Assembly: GCF_030272615.1 (NCBI RefSeq)
Contig: NC_081406.1
Location: 247,435,218-247,499,217, forward strand
Direction of reading: 5' to 3'
Length of the DNA: 64,000 nt
Source: Cryptomeria japonica
Taxonomy: Eukaryota; Streptophyta; Pinopsida; Cupressales; Cupressaceae
Below are positions 36,190 to 48,089 of this stretch, in pieces. Position numbers and translations under genes: made by a program. The notes under the pieces were generated by a model that worked only from the letters and a program-made list of their open reading frames with translations, ran no database searches and was not told where the DNA came from. Each line of letters begins with the position of its first letter. Within the stretch, counting starts at the first letter, position 1.

Positions 36190-36686
36190 AATTTATACAA
36201 ACCCTGAGACCTAAACCAATTAGGTCAGCCACCTAAAAGATATTACAATAAGATCATTACATACATCTATATTACAATGATATGCCATGTTGGATTTAGA
36301 CCAAAACAACATTAACCAATCCATAAATCATCTCGGTAACATGTAGAGAACACGTTAACATGATACCAGTCCATAATCTAGATGGGCACCGGACCTAATC
36401 TGGGTCCACCACGCCAAAGAGATGTATCCAATCAGTCGAGACACGATCAAGGATCACCTTCTGCATCCCAAATTCCATCTAGAAGCCACACCAACACCAC
36501 TTATGCATTCTGTCAAAGTCTCTCAGTAAAATCTCTGTCGATAAAACCTTAAACCCTTACCGGTAACACTAGTTCTTCTACTCGTAACCAAAACCTATTT
36601 GACAGTAACCAACCAAAATAGCTAGTGTTGACAACAATGACAAAACATCAATGCAACACATAATAAATTCCTCCATATTGCCAACA
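36190..36686 (-). repeat. 3' LTR of element E, right part
   Basis: Resumes 'aatttatacaaaccctgag' and ends ccatattgccaaca, matching 41910-42399. Confidence 0.9.
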
Positions 36687-37041
36687 ATCTCCCCCTTTGG
36701 CATTCATGGCAACACTAGATGTGAGAAAGAAAACATCTAAGTGCCAAGAAGTGCCAAACATTTCTCATAGAAGATATAACAATGAAAAACTGAAAAATCC
36801 CAACAACTCCCCCTAAGGAGTGCAGTCCAATCTGAAACTGATCTGAATCCCATAAACATTATTTTTCACATATAAATCTCCCCCTTTGACATCAATACCA
36901 AAGATATGACATAGAAATCAAAATTCTGTGAATCTCAAAGCTCACTACTCCTCTTGAGTAGTAGCACTACTACATCAACCCAGAGCAAAGGATAAAGCTG
37001 ATGATGCATATCGGACTGCTGCACTACTCCATCAAGTAAGT
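36687..37041 (-). other. Polypurine tract and 3' non-coding region of element E
   Basis: atctccccctttgg abuts the LTR at 36687. Similar purine tracts (tcccccttagg-like at about 36806; aatctccccctttgac at about 36885) recur before RNase H, as in element D. Confidence 0.7.
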
Positions 37042-38519
37042 TTATGTCGAAGGAGTAGATACCCCTAACTCATCTCTCAAATAAACATATGATTCCTTAG
37101 ACAACGGTTTAGTGAATATATCTACAATATGTTCTTTAGTGTTCACATAAACCAATTTGACTTCCTTTTCTTCCACCTTGTCCTTCAGAAAGTTATATTT
37201 TATTGGAATGTGCTTAGTCTTAGAGTGAAATACTGGATTCTTAGACATGTCAATAGCTACAGGGTTATCACAATAGATAACTACAGATTCACTATAATTT
37301 ACCTTGATATCCTTCAACATTTGCTTCATTCATAAGACTTGAGTGCAATTAGTTGTTGCTGCAACATATTTAGCTTCTGCAGTAGATAAAGAAATGCATG
37401 ACTATTTTTTGTTGATCCATGAAACCAATTTCTTTCCAACAAAGAAAGCTCCACCAAAAGTGATCTTCCTATCATCAGTATCTCCTGCCCAATCTGAATC
37501 TTTATGTGCACATAAAGTGAAGTTATCATCTCTAGAATACCATAAGCCGTATTCTGTTGTTCCTTGCAAATATCAGAATATCCTCTTTACAACACATTCA
37601 TGATTTTCTTTAGGATTACTGTGATATCTTGAGACAATACTTACTGCATTAATAATATCCAATCTAGTCTGAGCTATATACAACAAGCCACCAATCATAG
37701 ACTTATACCTTGTCGAATTTACTGGTGCAGATGTATCTTTGATAGATAATTTTTCACTTGTCACCATAGGAGTACTTACCGGTTTGGAATTATCCATACC
37801 AAACTTCTTCAACAATTCCCTTAGATACTTAGTTTGACAGATAAAGATGCCTTTATTAGTTTGAGTAATCTGCAAACCTAAGAAAAATCTCATCTCACCA
37901 ATCATTGGCATTTCAAATTCATTCTTCATATTATTAGAGAATTCCATGCACAATTTATCTTCACCTCCAAAAATGATATCATCAACAAATACTTCAATAA
38001 TCAGAATATCATCATCAATGATCTTGTAATATAAATTACTGTCAGCACTACCTTTAGTAAAACTAAGCTTCAAATATATTTATCCAACCTTGCATACCAA
38101 GCTCTAGGAGCTTGTTTCAATCCATATAAAGCTTTCCTTAACCTGCAAACCATATCTTTGTCATCTGTCAGTGAAAATCCATCAGGATGCTCAATGTATA
38201 CTTCTTCCTCAAGTTCACCATTAAAAAATGCACATTTAACATCCATTTGATAGACCTTATAGTTCTTATAAGCTACATAGGAAAGAAATAGTCTAACAAC
38301 TTCAATTCTAGCTACAGGTGCAAATGTCTCACCATAATCAATTCCTTCCATTTGAGAATATCCTTTACAAACCAATCTAGACTTGTTTTTTACAACTTGA
38401 CCATCCTCATTTAGTTTATTTCTAATAACCCATTTAGCTCCAATAACATTCTTATTTTTAGGCCGGGGAACTAAAGTCCAAGTGTTATTCTTCTCTATTT
38501 GATCTAATTCATCTTCCAT
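37042..38519 (-). pseudogene. Copia RT-RNase H of element E
   Basis: RT starts near 38519 ([20 protein letters not shown]) and reads [49 protein letters not shown] and [21 protein letters not shown] one-base frame change lies near 38073, then YYKIIDDDILIIEVFVDDII (FVDD at the YVDD site) and FLGLQITQTNKGIFICQTKY. RNase H follows in fragments: the DADW region near 37500, and FHSKTKHIPIKYNFLKDKVE with EHIVDIFTKPLSKESY (37329-37042). It is the best-kept Copia RT in the window but still has frameshifts. Confidence 0.92.
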
Positions 38520-39700
38520 AGCCTTTAATCAATGTTTATCTTTACAAGCTTCAATAACAGATGCTGGTTCAATTTGAGAAACAAGATATACCTCTTCATT
38601 TTCCAGTCTTCTTCTTGTCACAACTCCCTTGTTCCTATCTCTAATGATTTGATCTTCAGAATGATTTAACCTTACATACCTTGGTGTCTTCTGAACTTCA
38701 AGTTCACTATTTTGATCATCAGTCACAGCTGAATTTTCTGATTGTATTGGTGTAACTTTCTTAGTGTCTTGTACCAGTTGAGGATTGCCGATTCAGTTAT
38801 GATCATTTCTACTATCGATTTCCTGTCATATGATATAGATTGATTTCTGTATTGCCCATCCACTTTCACATTTGCGCTCTCCACAATTTTCTGCAATCTT
38901 TTGTTATAACATCTATATGCTTTGCTTTGAATTGAATATCCAAGAAATATCCCTTCATCACATCTAGGATCAAACTTCCCAATTGAATCATCCCTTTTGA
39001 TATAACATTTACTTCTAAAAATTTTGAAATATTTAACAGTAGGTGTATGTCCAAACCATAAATCATAAGGGGTCTTACTAGTTTCACCTTTGATGTGAAC
39101 TTTGTTGAATGTGTAGACTATTGTACTCACTGCTTCTCTCTAGTAGATGTGAGGTAATTTGGCTTCCATCATCATGGTTCTTGCTGCATCGAAAATGGTT
39201 CTATTCTTTCTTTGCACTACTCCATTCTGCTAAGGAGTCCAGGGTGCAGATAACTATCTCCTAATTCCATTTGTCTCACAATAACTGTTAACTTCATGAG
39301 AAGTGAACTCACCACCTTTATCTGATCTTAGACATTTGATTTTCAATCCAGTTTTTGTTTCCACCTTTTCTTTAAAAATCTTGAATTTCTCAAAAGCTTC
39401 AGACTTCTGCCTAAGAAAAGTCACCCACATCATTCTAGAATAGTCATCAATCATTAGCATGAAATACCTATCACCTTGAAAGCTTCTAGTCCTTGTTGGA
39501 CCACATAAGTCAATATGAATCAGATCAAGCACATCATTATATTTATCATGTATGCTCTTAAAAGAAGTTCTAACTTTCTTTCCCAATTGACATTCCTTAC
39601 ATATCAGATTATGAGGCTTTATAATCTTAGGTATATTTGTAACTGCCTTTGTTGAACTGATCTTAACAATACAATCAAAATTAACATGACACAACCTCTT
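38520..39700 (-). pseudogene. Copia integrase of element E
   Basis: The zinc-binding region reads HKRLCHVNFDCIVKISS and ICKECQLGKKVRTSFKS. The core keeps DLIHIDLCGPTRTRSFQG, FMLMIDDYSRMMWVTFLRQK and CLRSDKGGEFTSHEVNSYCE (39694-39254). A stop and frame change separate it from the C-terminal part (39130-38723: TPYDLWFGHTPTVKYFKIF, FLGYSIQSKAYRCYNKRL). The linker to RT (38726-38529) reads KTPRYVRLNHSEDQIIRDRN. It would join cDNA to host DNA. Confidence 0.9.
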
Positions 39701-39883
39701 ATGCCATAACCAACTCTAATCAATATGAGCAATCAAACATGTCCTATTACCAATGTTCAAGTGAAAGATATTACCTCCAGTCTGAGTACCAGTTGCAATC
39801 TCCAAACTGGTTTTGTTAATGATTTTGCATTTTCTATCTTTAAACTGAAGTTGGAATCCCTTGTCCACCAATTGACCAACACT

Positions 39884-40510
39884 TCAAAGATTATGCTTTA
39901 AACCTTCTACATAATAGACATTATCAATATTATGCTTACCATCTAGAGAAACAATACCTTTACCTTTGATCATACATGCTTTGTCATCTCCAAATTTGAC
40001 TTGACCGCCATTGTATTCTTGCAGGAACATAAATTTTCTTTTATCTCCAGTCATATGATGCAAGCATCCACTATCAATTACCCATTCATCCTTGTCTTCA
40101 ACTTTTTCTGCCAAGGCCTTTTCTTCATTCTTGATAGCCGGTTTTGGTTCATCTTCCTTTAAAGCATAGAACACCCATTCCTTTCCATTTCCGGATCCAC
40201 TAGCAGAGTGTGTTGCTGGTTCATTCTCAGAGTCATCACTTACTCCTTCCTCATCCGCTATGTAGCATTGTTTGCTTCTCTTGAATCTATATCTGTTCTG
40301 ATTAGGCTTAAATGATTTTTTAATTCTTTCTTCAAATCTTGCATTCCTTTCAGGACATCTAGATGCAAAATGACCAATCTTATTACATGCAAAACATTTA
40401 AAAGGTGTCTTTCCTTCATACTTAGTTCTTGTCAGTCCTTTAGGTACTCTTCTAGCAAATAAGGCTTCAAGTTGCTCAAATTCTTTATCCTCTTTCCTCA
40501 TATCTTCCAA
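39884..40510 (-). pseudogene. Zinc knuckle and protease of element E
   Basis: CFACNKIGHFASRC is an intact CCHC knuckle. After an acidic spacer, DEWVIDSGCLHHMTG keeps the catalytic DSG. Then KFGDDKACMIKGKGIVSLDG and NVYYVEGLKHNL. The frame ends near 39884 and the last part of the domain continues in another frame. Confidence 0.88.
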
Positions 40511-41231
40511 TTCTTTTGCATACAGGGCTTTCCAATCACTTTTACCAGTAGATGATGATGCATGAAAAGCAGGTTCAGACTTTGCAGCTCTAGAAGGTCC
40601 AAATTCTTCAAGCTCAAAAGCAGATAATTTCCCAATCAGAATGTCTGTTAACTGAAGTGTTTGCCATTATTCTAAATTCATTAATTGTAGTCGCCTTCAT
40701 CTTGTAAGCTGATGGAAGGGCTCTCAAGACTTTGGAAACTATTTCATCTTCACTTAGAGATCCTCCATAATATTGAATTCCCATGACAATTTCATTTACT
40801 CTTTCCGTAAATGTAGCAATTCTTTCATTATCTTCCATCTTCAAGTTCTCATATCTTACCCGGTAACCATCAAGTTTAGCAATTTTGATAGTAGGGTCAC
40901 CTTCATTTAGAGTTTGCAATTTATCCCACCTAACCTTTGCAGATGATTTATCAGTCAATCCCATGATTTGCTGATCAGTAAGTGCACACAAGAGGGCTTC
41001 TCTAGCTCTGCAATCATTTTCAATATTCTTGTCCAAGTCTGTAGGAGCAGGTTTGCCAAATGCCGGATCATAAGGTGTATATCCTTTCTTAGTGATCTCC
41101 CAAATATCCTTGCCAGGACATCTAAGATGAGTCTCCATTCGGATTTTCCATATCCCATAATTTGTTCCATCAAGCTTAGGGATTTCTCTTTTGAAAATAG
41201 TTGCTGGTGGATTTAAAGTATTAGTTGCCAT
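40511..41231 (-). pseudogene. Copia gag of element E
   Basis: Starts MATNTLNPPATIFKREIPKL at 41231, 45 bp from the primer-binding site. UBN2-type gag: DGTNYGIWKIRMETHLRCPG, ENDCRAREALLCALTDQQIM, DKLQTLNEGDPTIKIAKLDG, ERVNEIVMGIQYYGGSLSED. A frameshift near 40650 separates it from the zinc-knuckle frame. Confidence 0.9.
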
Positions 41232-41275
41232 AGGATCTACCTCAAGCGGTTAACCTTCTGCAAAAGAGGACCAAA

Positions 41276-41287
41276 GCTCTGATACCA
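41276..41287 (-). other. Primer-binding site of element E
   Basis: Minus strand TGGTATCAGAGC, a perfect initiator-Met type site, two bases from the LTR. Confidence 0.92.
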
Positions 41288-41289
41288 AT

Positions 41290-42399
41290 TGTTAGGATAA
41301 CTGGTGGACAACTGAGAGGGGGGAGGTTTAATTAGCTGTCAACAAATTATATTAATCAAACTACTTTATAACCTTTAACCCGAGCACATAAACATTGAAT
41401 ACCGGAATAGCAGAAACAAATATCAGTAAGCAATAAAACTTAATAATGAAAAAGAGAATTAACACAATGCAACCATACCACATTACACCATGATTTGTAC
41501 ATGAAAAACCCGATAAAGGGAAAAAACACAGTGGGAAGCCTACCTAGAGTCAGATGATACTTCTGCAGAAAGTATGTGATACAATAAGGGGCCCACACAT
41601 GTAGGAAGGCACACTTCCTATAGCATACTGCTCATTACAAAGGAGTCTCACTGACTACAGAGAGGTTATAACCACCTCAAGATAATTGGACAATAATCCA
41701 TAAGAATGAACTGCCAGAGATAGCATCTACCATTCTTGATTACAGTCCTGATTAAGATCAATACCGGAGGCCTTTGACCTCTTACTTAAACCCAATTTGA
41801 TCACCTATGATAGACCAAATCTCCTTCGCATATGATATTTCATTCCACGACCATGACATATATTTGATTCCCATACCATGATCTACAATTAGATCTTACA
41901 TCAATTTATACAAACCCTAAGGCCTAAACCAATTAGGTCGGCCACCTAAAAGATATTACAATAAGATCATTACATACATTCATATTATAATGATATGCCA
42001 TTTTGGCTTTAGACGAAAACAACATTAAGCAATCCATAAATAATCTCGATAACATGTAGAGAACACATTAACATGATACCGGTCCATAACCTAGATAGGT
42101 ACCAGACCTAATCTGGGTCCACCATGCCAAAGTGATGTATCCAATCAGTCGAGGCATGATCAAGGATCACCTTCTGCATCTGGAATTCCATCTAGAAGCC
42201 GCACCAACACCACTTATGTATTCTGTCAAAGTTTCTCAGTAAAAGCTCTGCTGGTAAAACCTTAAACCCTTATTGGTAACACTAGCTCTTCAACCGGTAA
42301 CTAAGACCTATCTGTTGGTAACAAACGAAAACAACTAGTATTGACATCAATGACAAAACATCAATGCAACACATAATTAGTTCCTCCATATTGCCAACA
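41290..42399 (-). repeat. 5' LTR of element E (1110 bp)
   Basis: Plus strand starts tgttaggataactgg and ends catattgccaaca. After 42399 the D LTR resumes with 'aaaaccgtggtgggaagcc'. Confidence 0.92.
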
Positions 42400-43709
42400 A
42401 AAACCGTGGTGGGAAGCCTACCCGCAATCAGATAATACTTCTGCAGTAAGTATTTGAATTACAATTGAGGGGCCTGCACTTGCAGGAAGGCCAATGGCCT
42501 AGAGTGCACTGCTCATCACATAAGTAGCCTCATAGACTACATAGAAATCTAGACTACAACCCAAAGAAGTGTTGAACTGCAAAAGATTACATCTCTGATG
42601 CCTAAGTATAGTTTTAGTTAAGCTCAATACCAGTGGACTAAATTCTCTTACATAAACCTAGTTTGATATCCAATGATCGACCAAATCCTCTACCTGAATG
42701 ATATTACATTATTCACACATTACATTCCTTGACCATGATCTCTAACATAACCATGATGACCTACAATGAGATCTTACATCTATATATACAAACCCTCGAC
42801 CATAAACAACCAACTCGGCCACCAGATAATAAACCAATTACATAATTACAAAAATACAATGAGAGGTCCAATCCACACGTTACATTAAAGTCAGTCCATA
42901 ACCTAGATCAACCGGGACCCAATATAGGTCCACACACTACAACAATGATCTCCATCCACCAAGTCTTGAACATGATCACCAACAACATCCTGAAACTCCA
43001 CCAGAAGCTACACCAATACCACTTATGTAATTCATCAAAGATCTTCATCAAAAGCTCTGCCGGTGAAACCCTCATCGGAACCAGAAACCAAGCTTCTAAC
43101 ACATGAGACATCCCAAAAATACATCGAGAGGTCCAATCCACACGTTACATTAAAGTCGGTCCATAACCTAGATCAACACATGATCTCCATCCAACACAAG
43201 AGACATCCCAAAAATACATCGAGAGGTCCAATCCACACATTACATTAAAGTCGGTCCATTACCTAGATCAACCGGGACCCAATATAGGTCCACACGCTAC
43301 AAAAATGATCTCCATCCACCAAGTCTTGAACATGATCACCAACAACATCCTGAAACTCCACCAGAAGCTACACCAATACCACTTATGTAATTCATCAAAG
43401 ATCTTCATCAAAAGCTCTGCCAGTGAAACCCTCGTCAAAACCAGAAACCAAGCTTCTAAGCAAGAAGGATAGCATTTGATCACCAGACCAAAACCAACTG
43501 ACCAAATATGAGCATGAGTATCATGAACAAGACAATTCCATCACTAAACTATACCAGAGCCTACCAGATCATGTGGGATCCAAAACAACCAGTATCCACT
43601 CAACCTACCAGGACCAGAAGGGTGTCAGTAAAGAATCTAAACAGATAGTGTTGGCATCAATGATGAAACACCAATGTAACACATAATCAATTCCACCAAA
43701 TGGCCAACA
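42400..43709 (-). repeat. 5' LTR of element D, outer part, with an internal triplication
   Basis: Aligns with about 22870-23868 and ends aaatggccaaca. A block starting gagaggtccaatccacac occurs three times (42861, 43126, 43221), once in the 3' LTR (about 23378). The middle copy is short (about 95 bp). tatatata near 42780 is a TATA candidate. Confidence 0.88.
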
Positions 43710-43840
43710 AAATAAAAAATAGTTTCAATTAGGATGAGAGTTATGCTTCAATTAGGTTCAAGTTTAGGTTTATAGTTGAATTTGATCTAGCTTTAGTATT
43801 AGGGATAAATTAGGGTTCCCTATACTCTAAACCTTAGTTT
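43710..43840. repeat. Telomere-like degenerate repeat right of element D
   Basis: Reads in TTAGGG-like orientation (aggttcaagtttaggttt, tagtattagggataaattag). Continues at 44723 after a solo LTR. Confidence 0.55.
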
Positions 43841-44717
43841 TGTTGGGAAAATGGTGTCTCAACCTTGCATTTACATGAGGTTACTATTTATAGTAATTTT
43901 TATTTTGAGCACGAAATGGTGTGAAATTCTCCCCGAAGCTTTTGGTTGGCTAGATAAGCATTCTGGTAAAGTTATGTCACAAGATCACAACTAGTTTTGA
44001 AGATATTAAATTTCCCGTTTTGGAGGAGTCTAATGAAAGGTTTAAATCTGATTTTGAGGATGTTAGAGGCCCCTAAATGCCCTGAAAAGTGGGTGTAAAT
44101 GGCATAGCAATTTACAAGGTAATAGAGCACTTTGTGAGCTTTTTGGTGCTTCAAATAGTTCATCAATAGGACACATGGTTCTCAAGTTATGGCCTCTTGA
44201 AGTTTGTACTCCTGAAATAGGAAATATAAAATACATCGAACATATGAGTGAGCTGTAAGAAGGGAGGGACACGTCATAGGGCATCTAGAAGGGAGATAAG
44301 GTCGGCTACACCTTATTGGGTGGTTTTAGCCCATGGTTTTGTAATACTGTTTGACGGTTTCTTGTATTGTATCTCCTATATATGAGGTGTGTGAGATAGA
44401 GGTTGTATGTAAGAGTCTTATGGCTATTGAGTTACCTCTGAATCTCTGATTAGTGGTACTCCTACGAAGAGCTTGCTCTGCAAGTATATTGTAATCTATT
44501 TGTGATTGTTGAATAATATATTGGGTGACTTTTGGAGTGTGGGGTTTTTTTTTTCCCCGAAAGGGTTTTCCCCACGTAAATCATTGTGTTATGGCTTGAA
44601 TGTTATTATATCTATTTTTGTTTTCTGTAACTATTATGACAATTTGCAAAAAGTTTTTGCATTACCCTCCTCTTAAGGTTAGTGTAGGAAGTTGTTCTGC
44701 TACTTAACTTCCTTACA
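43841..44717 (+). mobile_element. Solo LTR (877 bp) of an LTR retrotransposon family not otherwise seen here
   Basis: Begins tgttgggaaaatgg, ends cttccttaca, flanked by perfect target duplications agttt (43836-43840 and 44718-44722). A TATA candidate ctatatatgagg lies at about 44379, and ccccacgtaaatcattgtg near 44571 is the conserved LTR block seen in many conifer-like Copia LTRs. Confidence 0.9.
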
Positions 44718-44722
44718 AGTTT

Positions 44723-45380
44723 AATGGATTTCAATTTTGTTTATTATTGTATTTAAGGTTCAATTAGTATAGTGTTAGTGTTAAGGTTTACTTTTGTTTA
44801 GTGTTAGGGATAAGGTTTAATTTGGTTTAATGTTATGGTTAGGGTTCAATTTGGTTTGAGTTTAATTTATGAAGATATATCACAATGACAGTCACTCTAA
44901 AAATTCATCCAATATGGTAGTAGGTTTTGACAAGTGAAATATTGTAAACATTAGAGTATATAAGCTTGATTTATTCTAACTAGGTTTTAGCAATGGGTTT
45001 ATGGTTTAATTTATTGTTTTAGAGTTACTATTCAATTTGGAATAGGCTTAAGGTTCAAACTAGTTTTGTCTTAGGGTTAAATTTGATTAGAGGTAGGGTT
45101 GGTTTAGAGTTAAGGTTCAATTTAGTTTACTGTTGTATTTAGGGTTCATCTTTGAATTAACATCTGGATGTATCACAACATAATTTATATAGAAAATGAG
45201 AACCTAAAGAGTGTAACAATTGGACCCCCCAAATATATAAGAGAAAAATATTAAAATATTGAATTTAATATAAGCATATTAGTTAGGGCATAATGCTATT
45301 ATTAATATTAGTATTATATTGATAATGTTAGGAATACTATAGTATTTTTATTACTATAATAATTACGCAAAAGGTGTATT
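44723..45380. repeat. Telomere-like degenerate repeat, TTAGGG-like orientation, with AT-rich sequence
   Basis: Repeating words such as ggttcaatttggtttaatg and tagggttaaatttg continue to about 45170. The block near 44875-44965 (atcacaatgacagtcact, agtatataagctt) resembles 59297-59400, so the two stretches share ancestry. No gene seen. Confidence 0.6.
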
Positions 45381-45700
45381 ACACTCACATAATGGACGCA
45401 CAAATATGTGTTAATAAAAACTAGAAGCATTAAATTTGATGTGTTTGTGACACTAAAATGCATGAAACTTAAAAAAATTATTTTATTTATTTTCTTCTCT
45501 CAACTACCACTCATTGCGAGTTTAACTATTTTGGTGGGCCTAATTACACTTACATAATGAATGCATAAATATGTGCTAGTAAAAAATAGAAGCATTAAAT
45601 TTGATGTGTTTGTGACACTTAAATGCATGGAAAGAAAAAATATGTATTTATTTTCTCCTCTCAATTACCACTTGCTCTCAGTTTAACTATTAATCAATTT
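45381..45700. repeat. 165-bp tandem duplication in AT-rich sequence
   Basis: The block acactcacataatggacgc (45381) repeats as acacttacataatgaatgc (45546). Both contain gaagcattaaatttgatgtg and end with a conserved 'agtttaactatt'. Confidence 0.85.
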
Positions 45701-45835
45701 TGTCTATACTAATAGTTAACTCAATCTAATATTATAATAATAATATAAAGATATAGATTTTATTTCTTCGGTGAAGATTTTAACAGAGATAGAAAAAGCA
45801 ATATCTTAATAATAATTTAATATTGATTACAATAT

Positions 45836-46259
45836 CATAATATATTAATAATTATATATATATATATATATATTTGGGCAAGTACTTTTGATTGGAGCTA
45901 TGAACCAGTGAGATCACAAGGGAGGACCTCATCTCCGTATCAAGGGTTAGGGCATCCTAATTGAAGCACCCCATAAAGCTTGAGAGCACCAGCTCTCAGT
46001 TCCCTAACCAATAGACAAAGGACAAATTGACCAACGAGCAACAAGGGACCATCAAACATGCTCCTTAATACTCCATATCACTTACCACAACGTGCACCAT
46101 CATTCCTCAAAGCACCAAGTTAGCTTTGGTAGTGTCTCTACCTTAGTCGACACCGATCAATGGAAGCAAGGGCGAGGGAGGGCCATAGCCCAAGATCGAA
46201 CCTACAACCTCCTTATTGGAGGCTCGCAACACTACCGCTGTGCCATGGGGTTAATCCCT
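45836..46259 (-). mobile_element. tRNA-derived SINE (about 424 bp)
   Basis: The minus strand starts tagggattaaccccatggca. A Pol III A box TGGCACAGCGG (46235-46245) and a B box starting GGTTCGATC (46192-46202) are placed as in a tRNA-derived head. The 3' tail is AT-rich, ending in a (TA)n run. The target duplication is 27 bp with one mismatch (45809-45835 and 46260-46286), typical of LINE-assisted insertion. Confidence 0.85.
46192..46245 (-). promoter_or_regulatory. Pol III A and B boxes of the SINE
   Basis: A box TGGCACAGCGG fits TRGYNNANNNG fully. The B box reads GGTTCGATCTT against the consensus GGTTCGANTCC, with the last positions changed. Confidence 0.75.
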
Positions 46260-46292
46260 ATAATAATTTAATATTAATTACAATATAATTAT

Positions 46293-47916
46293 TGTAGCGT
46301 CGTAAATTGTACGCACTTGCTAGGGTGGTACAATTTCACACCTAGTTTAGCACCCACCTTAGTGCATTTTGCATTTTGCATTGTATTTCTCCTTAAGCAC
46401 TTAATTAATAAAATTAATTAGGTCTAAGGTCCTATTTCATCATTCTCTACATCACAAAGTTGGGCCCTTTCACTAAAGCGCGCCCTTCGCATTTTATTCC
46501 TCTAATACATCACTTAATCAAAAACCCTAATTAAGTCCTATTTCGAACTTGGGGGCTTGGTTTCGGGGTCAAAACATCTTGAAATCACCTGTAACTTCAG
46601 GATTCTCTCTAAAATCATCATATCCGACGGCCCTGAAAATTTGGTGAAAAGTTGTCGGGACCGTGGCGCCCGGTGCACATGGTCCCGGACATTTTTCCTG
46701 AAATTTTAGGAGCGCGATCCAATCATAAAATAAAGCTTAACCCCAAGAAATTGGCGGGATATTCAATCTCTAGGTCGGCCAAAATACGAATTTACGATCT
46801 AGGGTTTCATACATAAAAGCTCTCTTTCCTCATTTGAAGGGATGGGATTTTTGTTTCCAGGAACTTCATATGCAGCGAAAGAGCAGATCTTTGAGGACTT
46901 CAACAACATTCAACATCATTCTATGAAGCATCTATCAAATTCATTCATCCACTTAGGGCTTGGAAGACATTGAAGAACAATAGGAGATTACCGACTGAAG
47001 ATTGGCTTGTACTCCTCCCTTGAGGGTTGGGTATGATTTCGTATTGTTTTCATGTCTTTGCATAAGCTTTGATACATCATTTATTCATGCTTTAGATCAC
47101 ATTGCATCTTGATTTAGAGCATTTACACTATCATTTACAAGCAATTAGGGTTTACTTTCTAGGTTGCTCTAGTTTGCTTTCTTGCATTTTTGGACCTTGC
47201 ACACACACTAGGTCTGCACACACAATACATTTTACAAAACAACTTGGCTATTCGTGGAGGTGGAAATCACCGAAGTGGGGGTTTGACTAAGGCAAAACCC
47301 TATATAGCCGCCCCTCCCCCTTTTCAGATATTATTGCAGGTTTCAGGATTTGGACAACGCCGCGGGATACAGATCCGGAGAGAGAAGGTCGAGACAGCAC
47401 TCTATGTGAAGTTGCAGAGCAGAAGAATGGGATAGGGGCGTTGGGCGCCCTGGTCCCTGGGACAGAGGCGCTGGGCACCCTAGTCCTCCGGACAGACAGT
47501 TTGCAGACAGTTTTCAGACAGTGTTTCAGAGTGCAGAACAGTGGTTTCCGGTGTAGTTTTCTGGACAGTGGCGCCCGTGCCCCCGTCCTGAACATTTTCA
47601 GTCTGATTTTGACTCCGGGTACATATCTGCATTCTTATTTTATCCTTACATTTACAGCTATTCATTGTTTAATCTCAATTCTGCAATCTTGTTATTGGTT
47701 CATACTTGCATTTTGGGATTAGGGTTTGAACTTGCATTACTTAATCTTACAATTTGAACAAGGGAATAGAAATCCTAATAGATATCCCGTGGCTCTCTCT
47801 TTCACCAAAAGAAGTAGCCAATTGTGCGATATCTCTAGGCTCTTTCGTATTCCGTAATGTGTGTCAAGAGGTAGGATTAGGGCATGTTAACCTAGTCTCG
47901 CTTTTACCCCCACACA
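46293..47916 (+). repeat. 5' LTR of element G (1624 bp)
   Basis: Starts tgtagcgtcgtaaattg, ends acccccacaca. Holds a dyad motif (gggaccgtggcgcccggtg) at about 46660-46690, two 'gcgttgggcgccctggtcc'-type units at 47437-47492, and a gtggcgcccgtgccc unit near 47567. Confidence 0.95.
47301..47306 (+). promoter_or_regulatory. Candidate TATA box in the G 5' LTR
   Basis: aaaccctatatagccgcccc; the matching copy in the 3' LTR is at 58462. Transcription would start shortly downstream; inference from position only. Confidence 0.5.
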
Positions 47917-47919
47917 TTT

Positions 47920-47937
47920 TGGTGAACTCGACGTGAA
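47920..47937 (+). other. Primer-binding site of element G
   Basis: TGGTGAACTCGACGTGAA, three bases after the LTR, one base different from the F site. Primer tRNA not identified. Confidence 0.75.
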
Positions 47938-48089
47938 TCTATCATTGCTTCCTCTTGCATTGCATTTATTAGATCTAGATCTAGATTTAGTGTGTTTTCA
48001 TTTCATTTTCATTAAAAGAAACAAACAAAAAAAAAAAAAGAGTGTGTTTCTTTGCATTGTGTGTTTAAATTTTATGCAATCTTTTCAAA

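Larger units (their letters stand above)
27663..42399 (-). mobile_element. Element E: Ty1/Copia retrotransposon inserted in the 5' LTR of D, hosting F
   Basis: The 3' LTR is 27663-28280 plus 36190-36686 (split by F), the 5' LTR 41290-42399. Gag, protease, integrase, RT and RNase H are all recognisable on the minus strand, each with few breaks. The D LTR text breaks off at its left edge and resumes at 42400. The first LTR base looks mutated (agttagg for tgttagg), and the target duplication is not clear in this A-rich site (aggga versus aaaac). Confidence 0.9.
22647..43709 (-). mobile_element. Element D: Ty1/Copia retrotransposon, host of nested elements E and F
   Basis: Perfect 5-bp target duplications aaata flank it (22642-22646 and 43710-43714). 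The 3' LTR is 22647-23868. The 5' LTR is 27445-27662 plus 42400-43709, split by element E. Without the nested elements D is about 6.3 kb. Gag, protease and RT-RNase H remnants are present; most of integrase is deleted. Confidence 0.92.

Noticed and set aside
47287-47595. Pro/Arg-rich ORFs in the G and F LTRs
   Set aside because: They arise from the GC-rich motif units in several frames of non-coding LTR sequence.
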